A DNA stretch of 44,592 nt from an uncultured Clostridia bacterium (GCA_944383245.1 CALWOU010000010.1:1-44592), one strand, 5' to 3'; numbered from the stretch's first letter, positions 15,602 through 25,513 are shown. A program made the numbers and translations. The notes: generated by a model not told the origin, from the sequence alone.

Positions 15602-18084
15602 TGATGTACAATCTAACAGATTTAGCAAATAAAGTCATTCAAGTTGCAAGCCAATTTGCAACAAGATATGGCAACGAAGTTGGCACAGAACACATTTTGT
15701 ATGCGCTAACAAAGGTTGATAGTAAGTCTAAAAAATTGCTTAATTCATACAACGTAGATAGCGATATAATTAAAGATGTTCTTAACCAACTAAATAGGTC
15801 GGGCATTCCTTCAAGTGTTGTAGAACTCACTCCACGCGTTAAAGAAATGTTGATGATAGCAGGAAGTGTTGCAAAACGAACTCGCAGTGCATACATTTCA
15901 AGCGAACATTTGCTTGTAGCACTTCTAAGCCAAGAGGAAAGCTTTGCTATCAACATTTTGGCAGGCGCGCTAAAATTAAACGTGTATGAGATGAGAAATC
16001 GCGCAATCGGATTAATAGCAAACAATCAAAACAATAGTTCAAATTCGTTCAATGCAAATGGATTTGAGCAAGTTGGTAGTATGGCAGGAGAGGCTAACAA
16101 CTCAAGGCAAGAAAACTATGTTAGCGAATTGCCAGACGAACTACTAGAAATGGGCGCCGACCTAACTTTGCGCGCGAAAAATGGCAAAATCGACCCGATT
16201 ATTGGACGTGATAACGAAATTGAAAGGATGATTGAAATTCTTTGCCGTAAAACTAAAAACAATCCTGTGCTAATCGGCGAGGCAGGTGTTGGTAAAACCG
16301 CAGTTGTTGAAGGTTTGGCAAGGCGTATTGTGGCGGGTGATGTTCCAGCAAATCTTAAAAATAAAACAATTTATGCATTAGATATTGGTGGACTTATGGC
16401 GGGCACTAAATACCGCGGTTCAATGGAAGAAAAACTTAAAAAAGCAATAGAAATTATTACTTCTAATAAAAACATTATCGTCTTTATTGATGAAATTCAC
16501 ACTTTAGCGCAAGTTGGAAGTGATAAGGGCGAAACAAATCCAGCAGATATGTTAAAACCTTATCTTGCGCGTGGCGAAATGCAAACAATTGGTGCCACCA
16601 CAACGGACGAATATAGAAAATATATTGAAAAAGACAAAGCATTGGAACGTCGTTTCCAACCAATTATGATAGACCCTCCAACAGTTGAGCAAACTATAGA
16701 AATTTTAAAAGGTCTCCGCGATAGTTACGAAGCATTCCATAAGGTAAAAATCACGGATGAGGCAATAAAAGCCGCCGCAGAACTTTCTGATAGATACATT
16801 CAAGATAGGAGTTTGCCAGATAAAGCAATCGACCTAATTGATGAGGCATCAAGTAGGGCAAAAGTTAAATCAAATTATGATTCTGAAGAAGTGAAATCTT
16901 TGCGTGAGAAACTAAAAAAATGCGAGGCAGAAAAAGAGGATGCTGTAACGCAAGAAGATTTTGAACGCGCAAGCAAACTTCGTGATAGAATTATAAAACT
17001 AAAAGATGATATCGAAAAAGCAAAAACTTCTCCTAAAACAATCCAAAATATTGCAACAATCTCAGAACACGAAGTTGCCGAAGTTGTAAGCAAATGGACA
17101 AACATTCCTTTAACTAAACTAACCGAAGGCGAGGCAGAAAAATTGCTAAACCTTGAAAAGGTTTTAAAAGAACGTGTTAAAGGGCAAGATGAGGCTGTCG
17201 AGAAAGTTGCAAAAGCAATTAGAAGAAGTAGAATTGGTATTCGTGACCCACGCCGTCCTATTGGAAGTTTCTTATTCCTTGGTTCAACAGGTGTTGGTAA
17301 AACCGAACTTGCAAAAGCGCTTGCAGAGGCATTGTTCGATGATGAAAATAAAATCATTCGTCTTGATATGAGTGAGTTTATGGAAGCGCATAGCGTGTCA
17401 AAACTAATTGGTAGCCCTCCAGGATATGTCGGTTTTGATGACGGCGGACAATTAACCGAACAAGTAAGGCGCAAACCTTATAGTGTTGTGTTATTCGACG
17501 AAATTGAAAAGGCACACCCAGAAGTTTTCAATATGCTTCTTCAAATTCTAGACGACGGAAGGCTTACAGATAGTCACGGAAAAGTGGTAAGTTTTAAAAA
17601 CACAATTATCATTTTAACGTCAAATATTGGTAGCGAAAAATTCAATAAAACAAATGTTAGCCTTGGCTTTAATGATGCAAAAATTGAAGATAAAAATGCA
17701 CTTATGATGAGCGAACTTAAGAAATACTTCAAACCAGAACTCATTAACCGTATAGACAACATTGTTGTGTTCAATAAACTTAGTCCAGCAGTTTTGAAAG
17801 AAATTGCTAAGAAGATGTTAGGCGATTTGAATAAGAACTTAAAGCAAAGCGGTGTTGAATTAAAATTCACAACTTCAACGTTCAACTACCTAATTAAAAA
17901 CGGCACGAATGACGACTTTGGTGCGCGTCCATTAAGGCGACTTATCACAACCAAAATTGAAGACGAACTAGCAGATAAAATGCTACGTGGCGAAATCAAA
18001 TCAGGCGATAATGTCTTAGTAGATTGCAAGGATGGAAAACTAATTTTCCTAACCAAACAAGAAAAGCAAGAAAGTGAAGAATAA
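15601..18084 (+). CDS. clpC: ATP-dependent Clp protease ATPase subunit ClpC
   Basis: Product of 827 aa. The N-terminal double Clp-N repeat spans about 1-145 and a Asn/Ser-rich linker about 143-170. AAA1 has Walker A GEAGVGKT at 226-233. The M-domain coiled coil with a UVR-like stretch is near 425-475. AAA2 has GSTGVGKT at 561-568 and SPPGYVGF soon after. The C-terminal D2-small domain ends at 827. ClpC unfolds substrates for ClpP; in Bacillus the McsA/McsB system delivers arginine-phosphorylated clients. It overlaps the mcsB stop by one base (TAATG) with AAAAGGAG upstream. A second Met codon follows at 15604. Confidence 0.97.
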   Translation: MMYNLTDLANKVIQVASQFATRYGNEVGTEHILYALTKVDSKSKKLLNSYNVDSDIIKDVLNQLNRSGIPSSVVELTPRVKEMLMIAGSVAKRTRSAYISSEHLLVALLSQEESFAINILAGALKLNVYEMRNRAIGLIANNQNNSSNSFNANGFEQVGSMAGEANNSRQENYVSELPDELLEMGADLTLRAKNGKIDPIIGRDNEIERMIEILCRKTKNNPVLIGEAGVGKTAVVEGLARRIVAGDVPANLKNKTIYALDIGGLMAGTKYRGSMEEKLKKAIEIITSNKNIIVFIDEIHTLAQVGSDKGETNPADMLKPYLARGEMQTIGATTTDEYRKYIEKDKALERRFQPIMIDPPTVEQTIEILKGLRDSYEAFHKVKITDEAIKAAAELSDRYIQDRSLPDKAIDLIDEASSRAKVKSNYDSEEVKSLREKLKKCEAEKEDAVTQEDFERASKLRDRIIKLKDDIEKAKTSPKTIQNIATISEHEVAEVVSKWTNIPLTKLTEGEAEKLLNLEKVLKERVKGQDEAVEKVAKAIRRSRIGIRDPRRPIGSFLFLGSTGVGKTELAKALAEALFDDENKIIRLDMSEFMEAHSVSKLIGSPPGYVGFDDGGQLTEQVRRKPYSVVLFDEIEKAHPEVFNMLLQILDDGRLTDSHGKVVSFKNTIIILTSNIGSEKFNKTNVSLGFNDAKIEDKNALMMSELKKYFKPELINRIDNIVVFNKLSPAVLKEIAKKMLGDLNKNLKQSGVELKFTTSTFNYLIKNGTNDDFGARPLRRLITTKIEDELADKMLRGEIKSGDNVLVDCKDGKLIFLTKQEKQESEE

Positions 18085-18263
18085 AATTTATTAAAATGTT
18101 ATGTTTTTTAAAAAAACTAGCAATCTAATTAAAAAGTAATAAATCAAATTTTATTACAAACTAAATTTTGAAACGTAGCAAAAAATTAATAACATAAAAA
18201 TAAATAATATAATAAAAAATAAATATAAATTTATAAAATTTAACAAAAAAATATAAAAAAAAC

Positions 18264-18297
18264 AAAAAAGTGAGAAAAAATCTCACTTTTTTAATTT
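18264..18297. terminator. Bidirectional terminator between clpC and the ABC ATPase
   Basis: AAAAAAGTGAGA and TCTCACTTTTTT form a perfect 12-bp stem with a 5-A loop. It ends in T runs on both strands and serves the two convergent genes. The rest of 18085-18352 is AT-rich without features. Confidence 0.9.
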
Positions 18298-18352
18298 TTT
18301 TTGTTAAAATTTGCAATTTTTATATAAATTTAATTAAAATATAAAATTTTTT

Positions 18353-18979
18353 TTACTTTGTTAAATCAAGAATATTAAAATCTTTATAAATTTGTTCAAC
18401 TTTGTTGCTAGTGGCAATTATTGTGGAAGTTTGTTTTAGTTTTTCAATTAGTTCATTTGCAAGAGGAAAATATTTTGCGTCAAGGTTTAAAAAGAAATCG
18501 TCCAACAACACATATTTTGGTGCGCGCACTAAGGCACGAAGAAGAGTGACAATTTTCCTTTCTGATATGTTCATTTTCTTTATTTTATTTGGAAAATTTT
18601 CAATGTTATGTTTTTTTGTTAAATTATTTAAATAGTTAATTACAAAACTAACTTTTTCCTTAATTGTTGCTTTGTCAACTTTTCTAATTTTCAACACATA
18701 ACTTAAATTTTTTTCTATTGTGCTTTTAAATAAATAAGGTTCTTTTGGAATAAAAGCAACGGATAAATCTTTATCTTTTATCTCTTTTAAATTTGCATTG
18801 TCAATCAATATCTCGCCCGTATAATTTTTATCAATTTTTGCAATCAATCTTAAAATAGAACTAGTGCCTAAAAACTCGTCACCAATAATAAGAGTGTTGC
18901 AATCAATTTTCGCACTAAAATTTAAAAGTGTAGTGATGTCAGGCACGTATTTAATAGTAACAGCATTGAATTCAATCAT
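18353..18979 (-). CDS. Orphan degenerate ABC-type ATPase
   Basis: Product of 208 aa with the overall ABC nucleotide-binding-domain layout but nearly every catalytic motif altered. Walker A is GDEFLGTSS at 33-41, where the Lys is Thr39. The Q-loop Gln is Lys79 (FIPKEPYLF). The LSGGQ signature is MNISERK at 136-142. Walker B is YVLLDD at 156-161, with Asp for the catalytic Glu. The switch His is Ser191 (ATSNK). No permease is adjacent. The frame is intact, so this is not a simple pseudogene; it may be a non-hydrolysing regulatory NBD. It is transcribed from a promoter that places ATG at +1, with no SD. Confidence 0.75.
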   Translation of the reverse strand: MIEFNAVTIKYVPDITTLLNFSAKIDCNTLIIGDEFLGTSSILRLIAKIDKNYTGEILIDNANLKEIKDKDLSVAFIPKEPYLFKSTIEKNLSYVLKIRKVDKATIKEKVSFVINYLNNLTKKHNIENFPNKIKKMNISERKIVTLLRALVRAPKYVLLDDFFLNLDAKYFPLANELIEKLKQTSTIIATSNKVEQIYKDFNILDLTK

Positions 18980-18985
18980 AATAAA

Positions 18986-19014
18986 AATATATCACAATAT
19001 GTCAATTTTGTAAA
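18986..19014 (-). promoter_or_regulatory. Promoter of the degenerate ABC ATPase gene
   Basis: On the minus strand: TTTACA (19014-19009), 17 nt, then TGA-TATATT (-10 at 18991-18986, extended). Six bases separate it from the ATG, which predicts a leaderless transcript. A TTGACA overlapping the spacer is an alternative -35. Confidence 0.65.
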
Positions 19015-19237
19015 GAGATAGATTGTTTGTTTTTATTTATTAGATTTAGTAATATTTTTTAACAAAAACAAAAAAACATAAAAATTTCAAAAAATTTTCA
19101 AAAAAATTAATAAAAAAAGAGAAAAAATTAAATTTTATGCCAATTAAATTTAAATATTTTTGTATAATGTAATTTTTTGTTTATATAATTTTTTCTAAAA
19201 ATTAAATTAATTGTGAAATATAAATTTAAATTTAGTA

Positions 19238-19266
19238 TTGAAATTTAAAATACTTTATGTTATAAT
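19238..19266 (+). promoter_or_regulatory. Promoter of the helicase gene
   Basis: TTGAAA (19238-19243), 17 nt, extended -10 TGT-TATAAT (19261-19266). The predicted start near 19273 gives a leader of about 11 nt containing AAGGAG. The divergent region 19015-19237 is AT-rich without other features. Confidence 0.8.
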
Positions 19267-19283
19267 GGATTTAAGGAGTTATT

Positions 19284-22004
19284 ATGGCGGTCAACAAATT
19301 GGTTATTGAATCATTAAAAAGGCTACAATCGTATTTTTATAATTTTGAACCTAATTTTGATGATGGAATTTTAAAAAAGCACAATATTGAAGTTTATAAA
19401 AAGATTATGAAAGGTTTAACAAGGGGAAACAAAGTGGTGTTTGAGCAAGCCACGGGTACAGGTAAAACTTATGTTTCCTTAAAATTTTTGCACGACCACG
19501 CGAGAGGAAAACGCGTGTTAGTTGTGTCACCTAGCAATGCTATCAGAGATTCATTTTTAGAAACCTATCGAAATATTTTGGGTGCAGATTTTGATTGTAA
19601 TTTAGAGTTGTCACTTTATCAAGGGTTAGACAAAGTTAAAAACAATCATTATGACATCATAATGTTTGATGAAGCGCATAGGCTTGGCGCTAAAACATGG
19701 GGTCAAAACGCAGAAGAACTCATTAAAAATAATCCAAATGCAATAATTCTTGGTATGTCAGCCACATTAGATAGACCAGATAAAGCGGACGTCCTAAAAT
19801 TTTTTGACGGGAAAAAGCCGGTTTCAAGCATCACATTAGTTCAAGCGCTAGAAATGGGAATATTGCCAAACCCAGATTACACACTTGCAAAAGTAGATTT
19901 TGAAGATGATGAAGAATACATTGACTCTTCCATTCGTGATTTTAATGAAAAATTAAAAAATGCAAGTCCAGAAGAAAAAGATGAAATAAAAGCATTCCTA
20001 AAACGATTAAAAGAAGCCAAGAAAGAAATTTACAATAGCGATGAAATAAGCGACATTTTCTATGAAGAATTTAACACTGATGAATTAAAACAAGGCAAAT
20101 TCATAGTCTTTTGTCCGTCTGGCGAGGATGAAGATGAAAATTCAGAATCCTTACGCAGAATGAAAGTTATAATGAAGCAATCTTCAAAATGGTTTGAGCA
20201 AATTAGCGGAATTAAGAAGATAAAAAAATATAGTGTTTATTCAAAATTGGGAAGAGAACGCAATAAACTAATCATTAAAAACTTTGAGCGAGATGATAGC
20301 AAGGCGCTAAAACTTCTTTTCTCTATAAATATGCTTAACGAAGGTTTGCACGTGCACGATATAGACGGCGTCATAATGCTAAGAAACACTTCATCGAGAA
20401 TTATCTATCTTCAACAATTAGGTAGGGCATTGTCGGTTGGCCATAAGCAAAAACCTAAAATTTTTGACCTTGTTGCTAATCTAAATTATGTTGACGTGCT
20501 AGATTTTCAAAGTTTAGCAAAAGAAATCAATAAAGGTATGAAAAAGAGAGGTAGTCATGGTGACGGAGAAGTAAACAGCAGTGATACCAATTGGGAAAAT
20601 TCAGAATTTACTCTAACTTTATTTAACTTTGATAAAATGAAACTTATAGATGAGTTAAAAGAAAATATATTTGATTATAACCATAGGCTAGATTTTGAAT
20701 ATGAAGATTTTAAAGCGCGAATAATTAAATGGAAAAATGATAAAGGCAATTTAAATATAACACAAAAAACTAAAGATAAAGATGGCTACCCAATAGGTCA
20801 AAAAATACAAAACATAAAGCAGGGCATTATAAAAATAACGGATACTCAAACTGCAGAATTGATTGCATTAGGCTTAGATTTAACAATAAAAGATAGATCA
20901 TTTGATTATGAAGATTTTAAAGCGCGAATAATTAAATGGAAAAATGATAAAGGCAATTTAAATATAACACAAAAAACTAAAGATAAAGATGGCTACCCAA
21001 TAGGTCAAAAAATAAGTACTATAAAGAAGGGTGATATAAAATTAACTGATAGTCAAAAAGCAGAATTGATTGCATTAGGCTTAGATTTAACAATAAAAAA
21101 ATCAGAATTTCAATTTGAATATGAAGATTTTAAAGCACGAATAATTAAGTGGAAAAAAAGAAAAGGTAAATTAGATATCAAATATAATGATAAAGATGAA
21201 GATGGCTATCCAATAGGACAAAAAATATCTTTTATAAAGCAAAAGCATGGGGGAATAAAAATAACAGATGATCAAAGAGCGGAATTAATAGCGCTAGGGT
21301 TAGATCTGACACTAAAAAAATCAGAATTTCCATTTGATTATGAAGATTTTAAAGCACGAATAATTAAGTGGAGAAACGATAAAGGCGATTTAAATATAAA
21401 ATATAACGATACAGTTGAAGAAGATGACTATCCAATAGGTCAAAAAATACGTAGTATAAAGAAGGGTGATATAAAATTAACAGATAGTCAAAAAGCAGAA
21501 TTGATAGCTTTAGGTGTAGATTTAACAATAAAAGATAGATCGTTTGATTATGAAGATTTCAAAGCACGAATAATTAAATGGAAAAACGATAAAGGCAATT
21601 TAAATATTAAATATAATGATATAGTTGAAGAAGATAGTTATCCAATAGGTCAAAAAATACGTAGTATAAAGTCAGGTAATATAAAATTAACAAGTGATCA
21701 AATAGCAGATCTCATAGCGCTGGGTGTAGACTTAATGGTAAAAGATAGATCATTTAATTTCGAAGATTTTAAAGCACGAATAATTAAATGGAAAAATGAT
21801 AAAGGAAATTTAAATATTAAACAAAGAGATACAGTTAGAGAAGATGGTTATCCAATAGGTCAAAAAATAGCAGGTATAAAACAGGGTGATATAAAATTAA
21901 CGGATAGTCAAATAGCAGAATTGATAGCGTTAGGTGTAGATTTAACTGTAAAAAGAAGGAATGAAGAAGGAAATAATAAGGAAGAAGGTTTAGGCAACTT
22001 TTAA
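19284..22004 (+). CDS. DEAD/DEAH-type (SF2) helicase with six tandem helicase-associated repeats
   Basis: Product of 906 aa. The SF2 motor is at about 20-430: motif I ATGTGKT, motif II DEAH (MFDEAHRLG), motif III MSATLDR and motif VI region QQLGRALSVG. An acidic linker follows (about 430-470). The C-terminal half (from residue 471) is six copies of a 69-73 residue domain of the Helicase-associated (HA) type, with core YEDFKARIIKWKNDKGNLNI and YPIGQKI. HA domains are small helical modules thought to bind nucleic acid. The gene is single, with its own promoter and AAGGAG. The substrate is unknown; a role in mobile-element or defence biology is possible but unsupported here. Confidence 0.85.
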   Translation: MAVNKLVIESLKRLQSYFYNFEPNFDDGILKKHNIEVYKKIMKGLTRGNKVVFEQATGTGKTYVSLKFLHDHARGKRVLVVSPSNAIRDSFLETYRNILGADFDCNLELSLYQGLDKVKNNHYDIIMFDEAHRLGAKTWGQNAEELIKNNPNAIILGMSATLDRPDKADVLKFFDGKKPVSSITLVQALEMGILPNPDYTLAKVDFEDDEEYIDSSIRDFNEKLKNASPEEKDEIKAFLKRLKEAKKEIYNSDEISDIFYEEFNTDELKQGKFIVFCPSGEDEDENSESLRRMKVIMKQSSKWFEQISGIKKIKKYSVYSKLGRERNKLIIKNFERDDSKALKLLFSINMLNEGLHVHDIDGVIMLRNTSSRIIYLQQLGRALSVGHKQKPKIFDLVANLNYVDVLDFQSLAKEINKGMKKRGSHGDGEVNSSDTNWENSEFTLTLFNFDKMKLIDELKENIFDYNHRLDFEYEDFKARIIKWKNDKGNLNITQKTKDKDGYPIGQKIQNIKQGIIKITDTQTAELIALGLDLTIKDRSFDYEDFKARIIKWKNDKGNLNITQKTKDKDGYPIGQKISTIKKGDIKLTDSQKAELIALGLDLTIKKSEFQFEYEDFKARIIKWKKRKGKLDIKYNDKDEDGYPIGQKISFIKQKHGGIKITDDQRAELIALGLDLTLKKSEFPFDYEDFKARIIKWRNDKGDLNIKYNDTVEEDDYPIGQKIRSIKKGDIKLTDSQKAELIALGVDLTIKDRSFDYEDFKARIIKWKNDKGNLNIKYNDIVEEDSYPIGQKIRSIKSGNIKLTSDQIADLIALGVDLMVKDRSFNFEDFKARIIKWKNDKGNLNIKQRDTVREDGYPIGQKIAGIKQGDIKLTDSQIAELIALGVDLTVKRRNEEGNNKEEGLGNF
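20694..21956 (+). repeat. Six tandem in-frame repeats of 207-219 bp inside the helicase gene
   Basis: Units begin at 20694, 20901, 21114, 21333, 21543 and 21753, each encoding F-(E/D/N)-(Y/F)-EDFKARIIKW. Units 1 and 2 share a long identical DNA stretch, about 110 bp from the GAAGATTTTAAAGCGCG region on. The others differ mainly in the variable loop. The pattern suggests recent unequal recombination. Confidence 0.93.
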
Positions 22005-22052
22005 AAATTATAATTTAATTTTGTAATAGTAGAATAATTGCAGAATATTATT

Positions 22053-23168
22053 TTAATAAAGTTTGTTAAAATTTAAGTAGCCGGCGCCCTCGGTGTCTCT
22101 GTCGCTTGTGATTTTGGTGCAGTGAGAGAGAAGAAATTTTTTGATTTGGTCGTTGGTTATGTTGTTCCAACGTGACTTTATATTCGCGCAAATTCCAGCA
22201 ACAATAGGAGTGGCAACGCTTGTGCCACTCATTTTTGTGTATGGCGGAGTGGAATTTTGGCAAGATGTGATATCAACAGCAGGGGCAAGTAAATCGGGTT
22301 TATGCCCATAAATTGTTGGGCCACGGCTTGAAAAATCGGCAACTTTAAGTGAGTTTGTGTCAAGCCCACCAACTGTGATTATGTATGGATTATTTCCAGG
22401 AGATTTGATTGTTTGCTTGTTTGGTCCACTATTCCCAGCCGCTGCAACCACTGTTATTCCGCGTTTCCAAAGCACTTCTGCACCTCTTGAAAGTGGGTCG
22501 AGATTAACGTCCACATCCGCACCGAAACTCATACATACAACCGAAATATTTAGCGCTTTATGGTTTTCGTACACCCATTGCATAGCGTCCAAAATAACGT
22601 TTGAATTGCTAGAACCTTTTTCACCTAATGCTTTTATTGAAATTATATTTGATAATGGAGAAAAACCCATAAATTCCTTATTAAAAATTCCAGCGCCAGA
22701 CGCAATTCCAGCAACAAAAGTTCCGTGACCGTTGTCGTCATATGGTGCGTTTTCTTTGTTGATTAGATCAATAAATTTTATTATCCTATTTTTAGGCATT
22801 ATAAAATCTAGATGCGGATAAATTCCTGTGTCAATAAAACAAATGGTTTGATTTTGACCTAAAAATTTGTTTTCAGTAAACTCATTCGAATGAATTATTT
22901 CGTTTTCAACTCGCTCAATATTTACAATGTCGTTAGGGTATATGTAATCAACAAATTCTTGGTTGGATAATATGTTTAAATCTTCTCTATCCGCATTTAG
23001 CATAAGGCAATTATTGAACCTATAAGGCACGTAATAGTATTTATTCACGCGCAAAAATTCTTTCGTTTTAGAAAAATTGTTACACGAAAGAATTATGGTG
23101 TCTGTTTTACCTGCACCTAACACGGACACTTTATTTAATAAATTAGGGCTTATTTTATTTTTGTTCAT
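22053..23168 (-). CDS. Intracellular subtilisin-like serine protease (S8, AprX-like)
   Basis: Product of 371 aa. The catalytic triad is visible: Asp113 in FIDTGIYPHLD, His148 in NGHGTFVAG and Ser317 in SGTSVATPIVAG. The oxyanion Asn is in AAAGNSGP (about 246). There is no signal peptide; the first 100 residues could be a propeptide-like domain. This fits the AprX/intracellular subtilase group. The start is ATG 23168 (TTG 23171 is possible). It overlaps the upstream 92-aa gene by 14 bp with no clear SD, implying translational coupling. Confidence 0.9.
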   Translation of the reverse strand: MNKNKISPNLLNKVSVLGAGKTDTIILSCNNFSKTKEFLRVNKYYYVPYRFNNCLMLNADREDLNILSNQEFVDYIYPNDIVNIERVENEIIHSNEFTENKFLGQNQTICFIDTGIYPHLDFIMPKNRIIKFIDLINKENAPYDDNGHGTFVAGIASGAGIFNKEFMGFSPLSNIISIKALGEKGSSNSNVILDAMQWVYENHKALNISVVCMSFGADVDVNLDPLSRGAEVLWKRGITVVAAAGNSGPNKQTIKSPGNNPYIITVGGLDTNSLKVADFSSRGPTIYGHKPDLLAPAVDITSCQNSTPPYTKMSGTSVATPIVAGICANIKSRWNNITNDQIKKFLLSHCTKITSDRDTEGAGYLNFNKLY

Positions 23169-23433
23169 CAATTTGCTTTATAAGTTGACTTAAATATTCC
23201 TGCTGTTCACTGTTTAAAAAAGGTGCGAGTGTTGATTGCATACTATTTAATGTTGCACTATCTAATTTGCCTTCGCGTTTTAGTTTGCTTGCTTCACTAA
23301 AAAGAGTACTCATCAATTGGTTGTTGTCCATATCTTTGTACTTGTTAATCATATCTGAATACTCATTGGCTTTATCAATATTTTCGTCAATTATTTTTTT
23401 GTTTTCATTGCTAAATGACCTAAAATCTCTCAT
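23155..23433 (-). CDS. Small helical protein co-transcribed with the subtilase
   Basis: Product of 92 aa, hydrophilic and predicted all-helical, with no membrane segment or signal. The C-terminal half (LNSMQSTLAPFLNSEQQEYLSQLIKQI) has amphipathic heptad spacing. The gene overlaps the protease start by 14 bp, so they are made together; it could be a propeptide-like inhibitor, adaptor or substrate. I do not recognise the family. No strong SD is visible (AAAAAGATGT only). Confidence 0.6.
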   Translation of the reverse strand: MRDFRSFSNENKKIIDENIDKANEYSDMINKYKDMDNNQLMSTLFSEASKLKREGKLDSATLNSMQSTLAPFLNSEQQEYLSQLIKQIDEQK

Positions 23434-23584
23434 ACATCTTTTTATGAAACTATATAAATATTTGTTAATATTTTTATTGATAAGTTTTTGTTTTATCCAA
23501 ACTTTATCATAAAAAAATATAAAAATTTTTTAAAATATAGAAATTTATCATAATTTAAAAAATAAAACGCTGATTTTAATTTTT

Positions 23585-23614
23585 TTAACATTTATATTTT
23601 ATTTATCATATAAA
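23585..23614 (+). promoter_or_regulatory. Promoter of the Gly/Asn-rich protein gene
   Basis: TTAACA (23585-23590), 18 nt, TATAAA (23609-23614). The ATG at 23620 lies 5 nt after the -10, so the message would be leaderless. Confidence 0.55.
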
Positions 23615-23619
23615 AATGT

Positions 23620-24180
23620 ATGGATTTTGGAGATAACACTAACGCATTGTTTCCTGAGCCAAATGCGTACATTCAAAATTTCAATAGAAACGAAAAAGAA
23701 CAAAAAAAAGTGGTCTTTCAAGAGCCTTATGATAGACTACCCACTTTTTACATAGACAACGATTTTAGAAAAGGCGATTGCGATTGCATTCCAAAACCCA
23801 AAAAAAACGATAATCAACCGCACTATCAAAACCCATTTCCGTTTGACCTAAAAAATTTATTGCCACTTTTGTCTAGTTTGGGTGGTAATTCAGGTGGTGG
23901 ACTTAGTAATATTTTATCAAGTTTATCAAATGGTGGACTATCTAATTTGACATCATTATTTTCAGGCAACTCGCAAAGTAATTCACAAAATCAAAACAAT
24001 CAGACCCAAACAAATGACAACTCATCAAATTTCAACAACATATTAAGTTCACTAGGCGGAAATGGTTTAGGAAATATATTAGACTTACTAAAAAATTTTT
24101 CAAATAACTCACAAAATTCAAAAGCAAAAACTATGAAATCTAGCGACATAATCATAAAAGACTATAAACGCATAGATTAA
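23620..24180 (+). CDS. Low-complexity Gly/Asn/Ser/Leu-rich protein of unknown function
   Basis: Product of 186 aa. The N-terminal 80 residues are charged and contain a CDC motif (GDCDCIPKPK). The centre has imperfect repeats of the type LxxLLSSLGGNxGGGLSNIL, alternating with Asn/Gln/Ser stretches (about 85-160). The C-terminus is basic. No signal peptide is visible. It diverges from the helical-protein/subtilase pair, with 186 bp between the starts. Repeats of this kind can self-assemble, but no function can be assigned from sequence. Confidence 0.6.
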   Translation: MDFGDNTNALFPEPNAYIQNFNRNEKEQKKVVFQEPYDRLPTFYIDNDFRKGDCDCIPKPKKNDNQPHYQNPFPFDLKNLLPLLSSLGGNSGGGLSNILSSLSNGGLSNLTSLFSGNSQSNSQNQNNQTQTNDNSSNFNNILSSLGGNGLGNILDLLKNFSNNSQNSKAKTMKSSDIIIKDYKRID

Positions 24181-24265
24181 ACAAAAATATTTCTTTATAA
24201 TTTTTTTGATGTTTTTAATAAAAATTTATCAATGCCAAAAAAACAATTAAAGTTAAAAAATTTTT

Positions 24266-25210
24266 TTATATCGATTTGTTATTTGTATTATCTGAATGTA
24301 AAACTTTTTTCGTATTGGTTATTTCACTTAAATGTTCATTTATTATTGCGTCCATACCCTTTGACGAGTGTGCCACCCCTTTAATTAAATAAGTGTGGAT
24401 ATTTGTAAGACCTAATTTATTTTTAATTTCAACCATTTTCTTCCAACGGTCTTGCATATTTTCACCATATATCTTATAAATAATTTGTCGTTCTTCTTCT
24501 GTTACACAGTCTTCATATTTAACTGGATCATTTTCATCCAAATCTCCCATGAACAGATATTGTTTTATTTTTTTATAAGCCTTATCATTAAATGGCTTTC
24601 CTATAAGTTCTTGATAATCATTAACACCTATTGGATAATTTAAAATTTCACCATTTAATTCTTTTACAGGCAAACAAAGCATGGCACTCATTCCGCCAGC
24701 GATAACAGAACTTACTAATTCAGGATAAAGTATGGCAAATCGAATTGCAAATTTGCTGGAAGCGGAAAAACCTGTCATAATTATTTTATCACTAACATCA
24801 TATCCCAAATTTGATAAAACTTTTTTAGCGTCTTTTATCATGTTTGAATACTGTTTATCAATTCTTTTTATTGATTGGATATCTGTTTTTAAAGCCTGAG
24901 ATGTTAACATATGAGTGTAAATGTTATTTTTGCCATCTTTGCTCATAGGTCTAGTGAAACACGGAATAATAATAGCCGAACATTGAAGCTTAGATTGTAG
25001 TTTTTCGCAAACATATGCATTGTAGCCTATATACTTTAACGTTTCTTCATAGGCTTTGCTTTTTGAATTTACAATTCCACAATTGTTGCATTCGCCTATT
25101 AATTGAATTTTATTCTTGTTTCCTTTGTTTAAAATTTTTATAAAATAACCAAAATTAAATCCTTCTTGTTTATTTGGTTCAATATAAATTAGTTGACCTA
25201 AAATTTTCAT
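24266..25210 (-). CDS. Alpha/beta-hydrolase, esterase-like
   Basis: Product of 314 aa. The nucleophile elbow is GFSAS with Ser149 (IIMTGFSASSKFAIRFAILYP). A late His lies in KGVAHSSKGM (about residue 282), and an acidic residue probably lies in MGDLDENDP. The residues around 82-105 (AIIIPCFTRPM) resemble the oxyanion-hole strand of poly(3-hydroxybutyrate)-depolymerase or feruloyl-esterase-like enzymes. There is no signal peptide, so it is cytoplasmic. It lies 9 bp after yhbY with AGAGG before ATG, so it is co-transcribed. The substrate is unknown. Confidence 0.7.
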   Translation of the reverse strand: MKILGQLIYIEPNKQEGFNFGYFIKILNKGNKNKIQLIGECNNCGIVNSKSKAYEETLKYIGYNAYVCEKLQSKLQCSAIIIPCFTRPMSKDGKNNIYTHMLTSQALKTDIQSIKRIDKQYSNMIKDAKKVLSNLGYDVSDKIIMTGFSASSKFAIRFAILYPELVSSVIAGGMSAMLCLPVKELNGEILNYPIGVNDYQELIGKPFNDKAYKKIKQYLFMGDLDENDPVKYEDCVTEEERQIIYKIYGENMQDRWKKMVEIKNKLGLTNIHTYLIKGVAHSSKGMDAIINEHLSEITNTKKVLHSDNTNNKSI

Positions 25211-25219
25211 ATTACCTCT

Positions 25220-25513
25220 TTAAGCGAGCACGTGCTTAATATTTTTCTTTTCGCTGTGGCGGTAGAGTACAATTTTTCTTCCAATGGTTGTTACCACATC
25301 GGCACCAAGTTTAACAGCGATTTCAGTTAGTTCAAAGTCACTTGGAATTTCAATGCTTTCTTGTAACGCGATTTTAACAAGTTCGTGATTAAAAAGTTCT
25401 TCTTCAATTTGTTTTAGCACGTTTTCTGTAAAACCGTCTTTTCCAACCCAAACAGTAGGTTTAAAGGTGGAGGCAATTGAGCGCAACTTTATTCTATCTT
25501 TTTTTGTTATCAT
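25220..25513 (-). CDS. yhbY: CRM-domain RNA-binding protein (YhbY family)
   Basis: Product of 97 aa, the size of a single CRM domain. It has the GxxG loop in VWVGKDGFT (about 21-29), the KIALQES strand and the AVKLGADVVTTIGRKIVLYR C-terminal half. YhbY-type proteins associate with pre-50S ribosomes. GGGAGA precedes the ATG. The position after obg is common in Firmicutes. Confidence 0.9.
   Translation of the reverse strand: MITKKDRIKLRSIASTFKPTVWVGKDGFTENVLKQIEEELFNHELVKIALQESIEIPSDFELTEIAVKLGADVVTTIGRKIVLYRHSEKKNIKHVLA

Noticed and set aside
15639..17885. Long minus-strand ORFs inside clpC
   Set aside because: They are antisense shadows of a highly conserved coding gene and have no start signals.
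19284..22004. Helicase as part of a phage-defence island
   Set aside because: No nuclease, methyltransferase, integrase or other defence gene is next to it; only the helicase itself is suggestive.
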